Shown: positions 6,925-7,036 of the stretch, piece by piece | Position numbering within the stretch: position 1 is the stretch's first letter | How the letters are laid out: every line of letters begins with the position of its first letter | Source: JBBKXJ01 sp037969395 | Lineage (GTDB): Bacteria > Pseudomonadota > Gammaproteobacteria > Pseudomonadales > JAUIET01 | Direction of reading: 5' to 3' | Assembly: GCA_037969395.1 (NCBI GenBank) | Contig: JBBKXJ010000044.1 | Coordinates: 1 to 7,036, forward strand | DNA: 7,036 nt | The notes under the pieces: model-generated | What the model saw: the letters and a program-made list of their open reading frames with translations, nothing else | What the model was told of the DNA's origin: nothing | Databases searched by the model: none | Position numbers and translations under genes: made by a program

Positions 6925-7036
6925 TCAGGCAATGGATAGTTTGAGCGGCACCGGCAGCGTTCGCAGCCGTTGCCCGGTAGCTTCGAACAACGCATTACAG
7001 AGTGCGGGGACGAATGGAGGGGTGGGCGGTTCGCCA
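6925..7036 (-). CDS. C-terminal fragment of xanthine-dehydrogenase / isoquinoline-oxidoreductase-type molybdopterin subunit
   Basis: Reading the minus strand from 7035 gives 36 codons and a TGA at 6927-6925. The peptide starts GEPPTPPFVPALCNALFEAT and continues with GQRLRTLPV. This is the characteristic tail of the large molybdopterin-binding subunit of xanthine dehydrogenase-family hydroxylases, especially the IorB-like (isoquinoline 1-oxidoreductase beta) branch: GEPxxPP, a PAxxNAxFxATG helix and RxLP near the end. The rest of the gene lies beyond the right edge. Such enzymes hydroxylate N-heterocycles or aldehydes next to a nitrogen and work with a [2Fe-2S] small subunit, not visible here. 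The gene converges on the regulator, is probably a separate transcript, and has a terminator-like hairpin at 6745-6768. The motif match is strong for so short a piece, but substrate and completeness of the gene cannot be judged. Confidence 0.8.
   Translation of the reverse strand, partial: GEPPTPPFVPALCNALFEATGQRLRTLPVPLKLSIA

Overview
The window comes from a Gram-negative bacterium, since it encodes a TonB-dependent outer-membrane receptor. The style of the receptor, the compact gene packing and the moderately high GC suggest a proteobacterium, probably an environmental or marine gammaproteobacterium; this taxonomic guess is inference. No rRNA, tRNA, insertion sequence, phage gene or CRISPR array is visible.

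The main object is a tight four-gene cluster on the minus strand, read from 6036 down past the left edge. Its order is a TonB-dependent receptor (6036-3901), a 28-29 base gap, a CodB-like NCS1 permease (3871-2576, GTG start), an ATP-grasping hydantoinase/oxoprolinase-family protein (2579-999) and a DUF917 / thiohydantoin-desulfurase-family protein (1002 to beyond base 1, C-terminus cut off). The last three genes are linked by two four-base ATGA stop/start overlaps, so they are almost certainly co-translated. The proteins form a logical chain: capture at the outer membrane, crossing of the inner membrane, then cytoplasmic ring chemistry on a small cyclic amide, ureide or thiohydantoin-like heterocycle.

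Divergent from the cluster lies a plus-strand Lrp/AsnC-family regulator (6230-6730). The intergenic space (6037-6229) holds a perfect 15-bp dyad, AATTGA-AGG-TCAATT, that looks like an Lrp-type operator. It also holds a separate imperfect hairpin in the receptor leader, with a possible out-of-frame upstream ORF. The regulator probably controls the cluster and itself in response to the substrate or a product.

Downstream of the regulator is a gene-free stretch of about 190 bases carrying a hairpin plus T-tract terminator on the minus strand. At the right edge (7036-6925, minus strand) are the last 36 codons of a xanthine-dehydrogenase / isoquinoline-oxidoreductase-type molybdopterin subunit. A molybdenum hydroxylase acts on N-heterocycles, so it could belong to the same metabolic neighbourhood, but its own terminator suggests a separate transcription unit.
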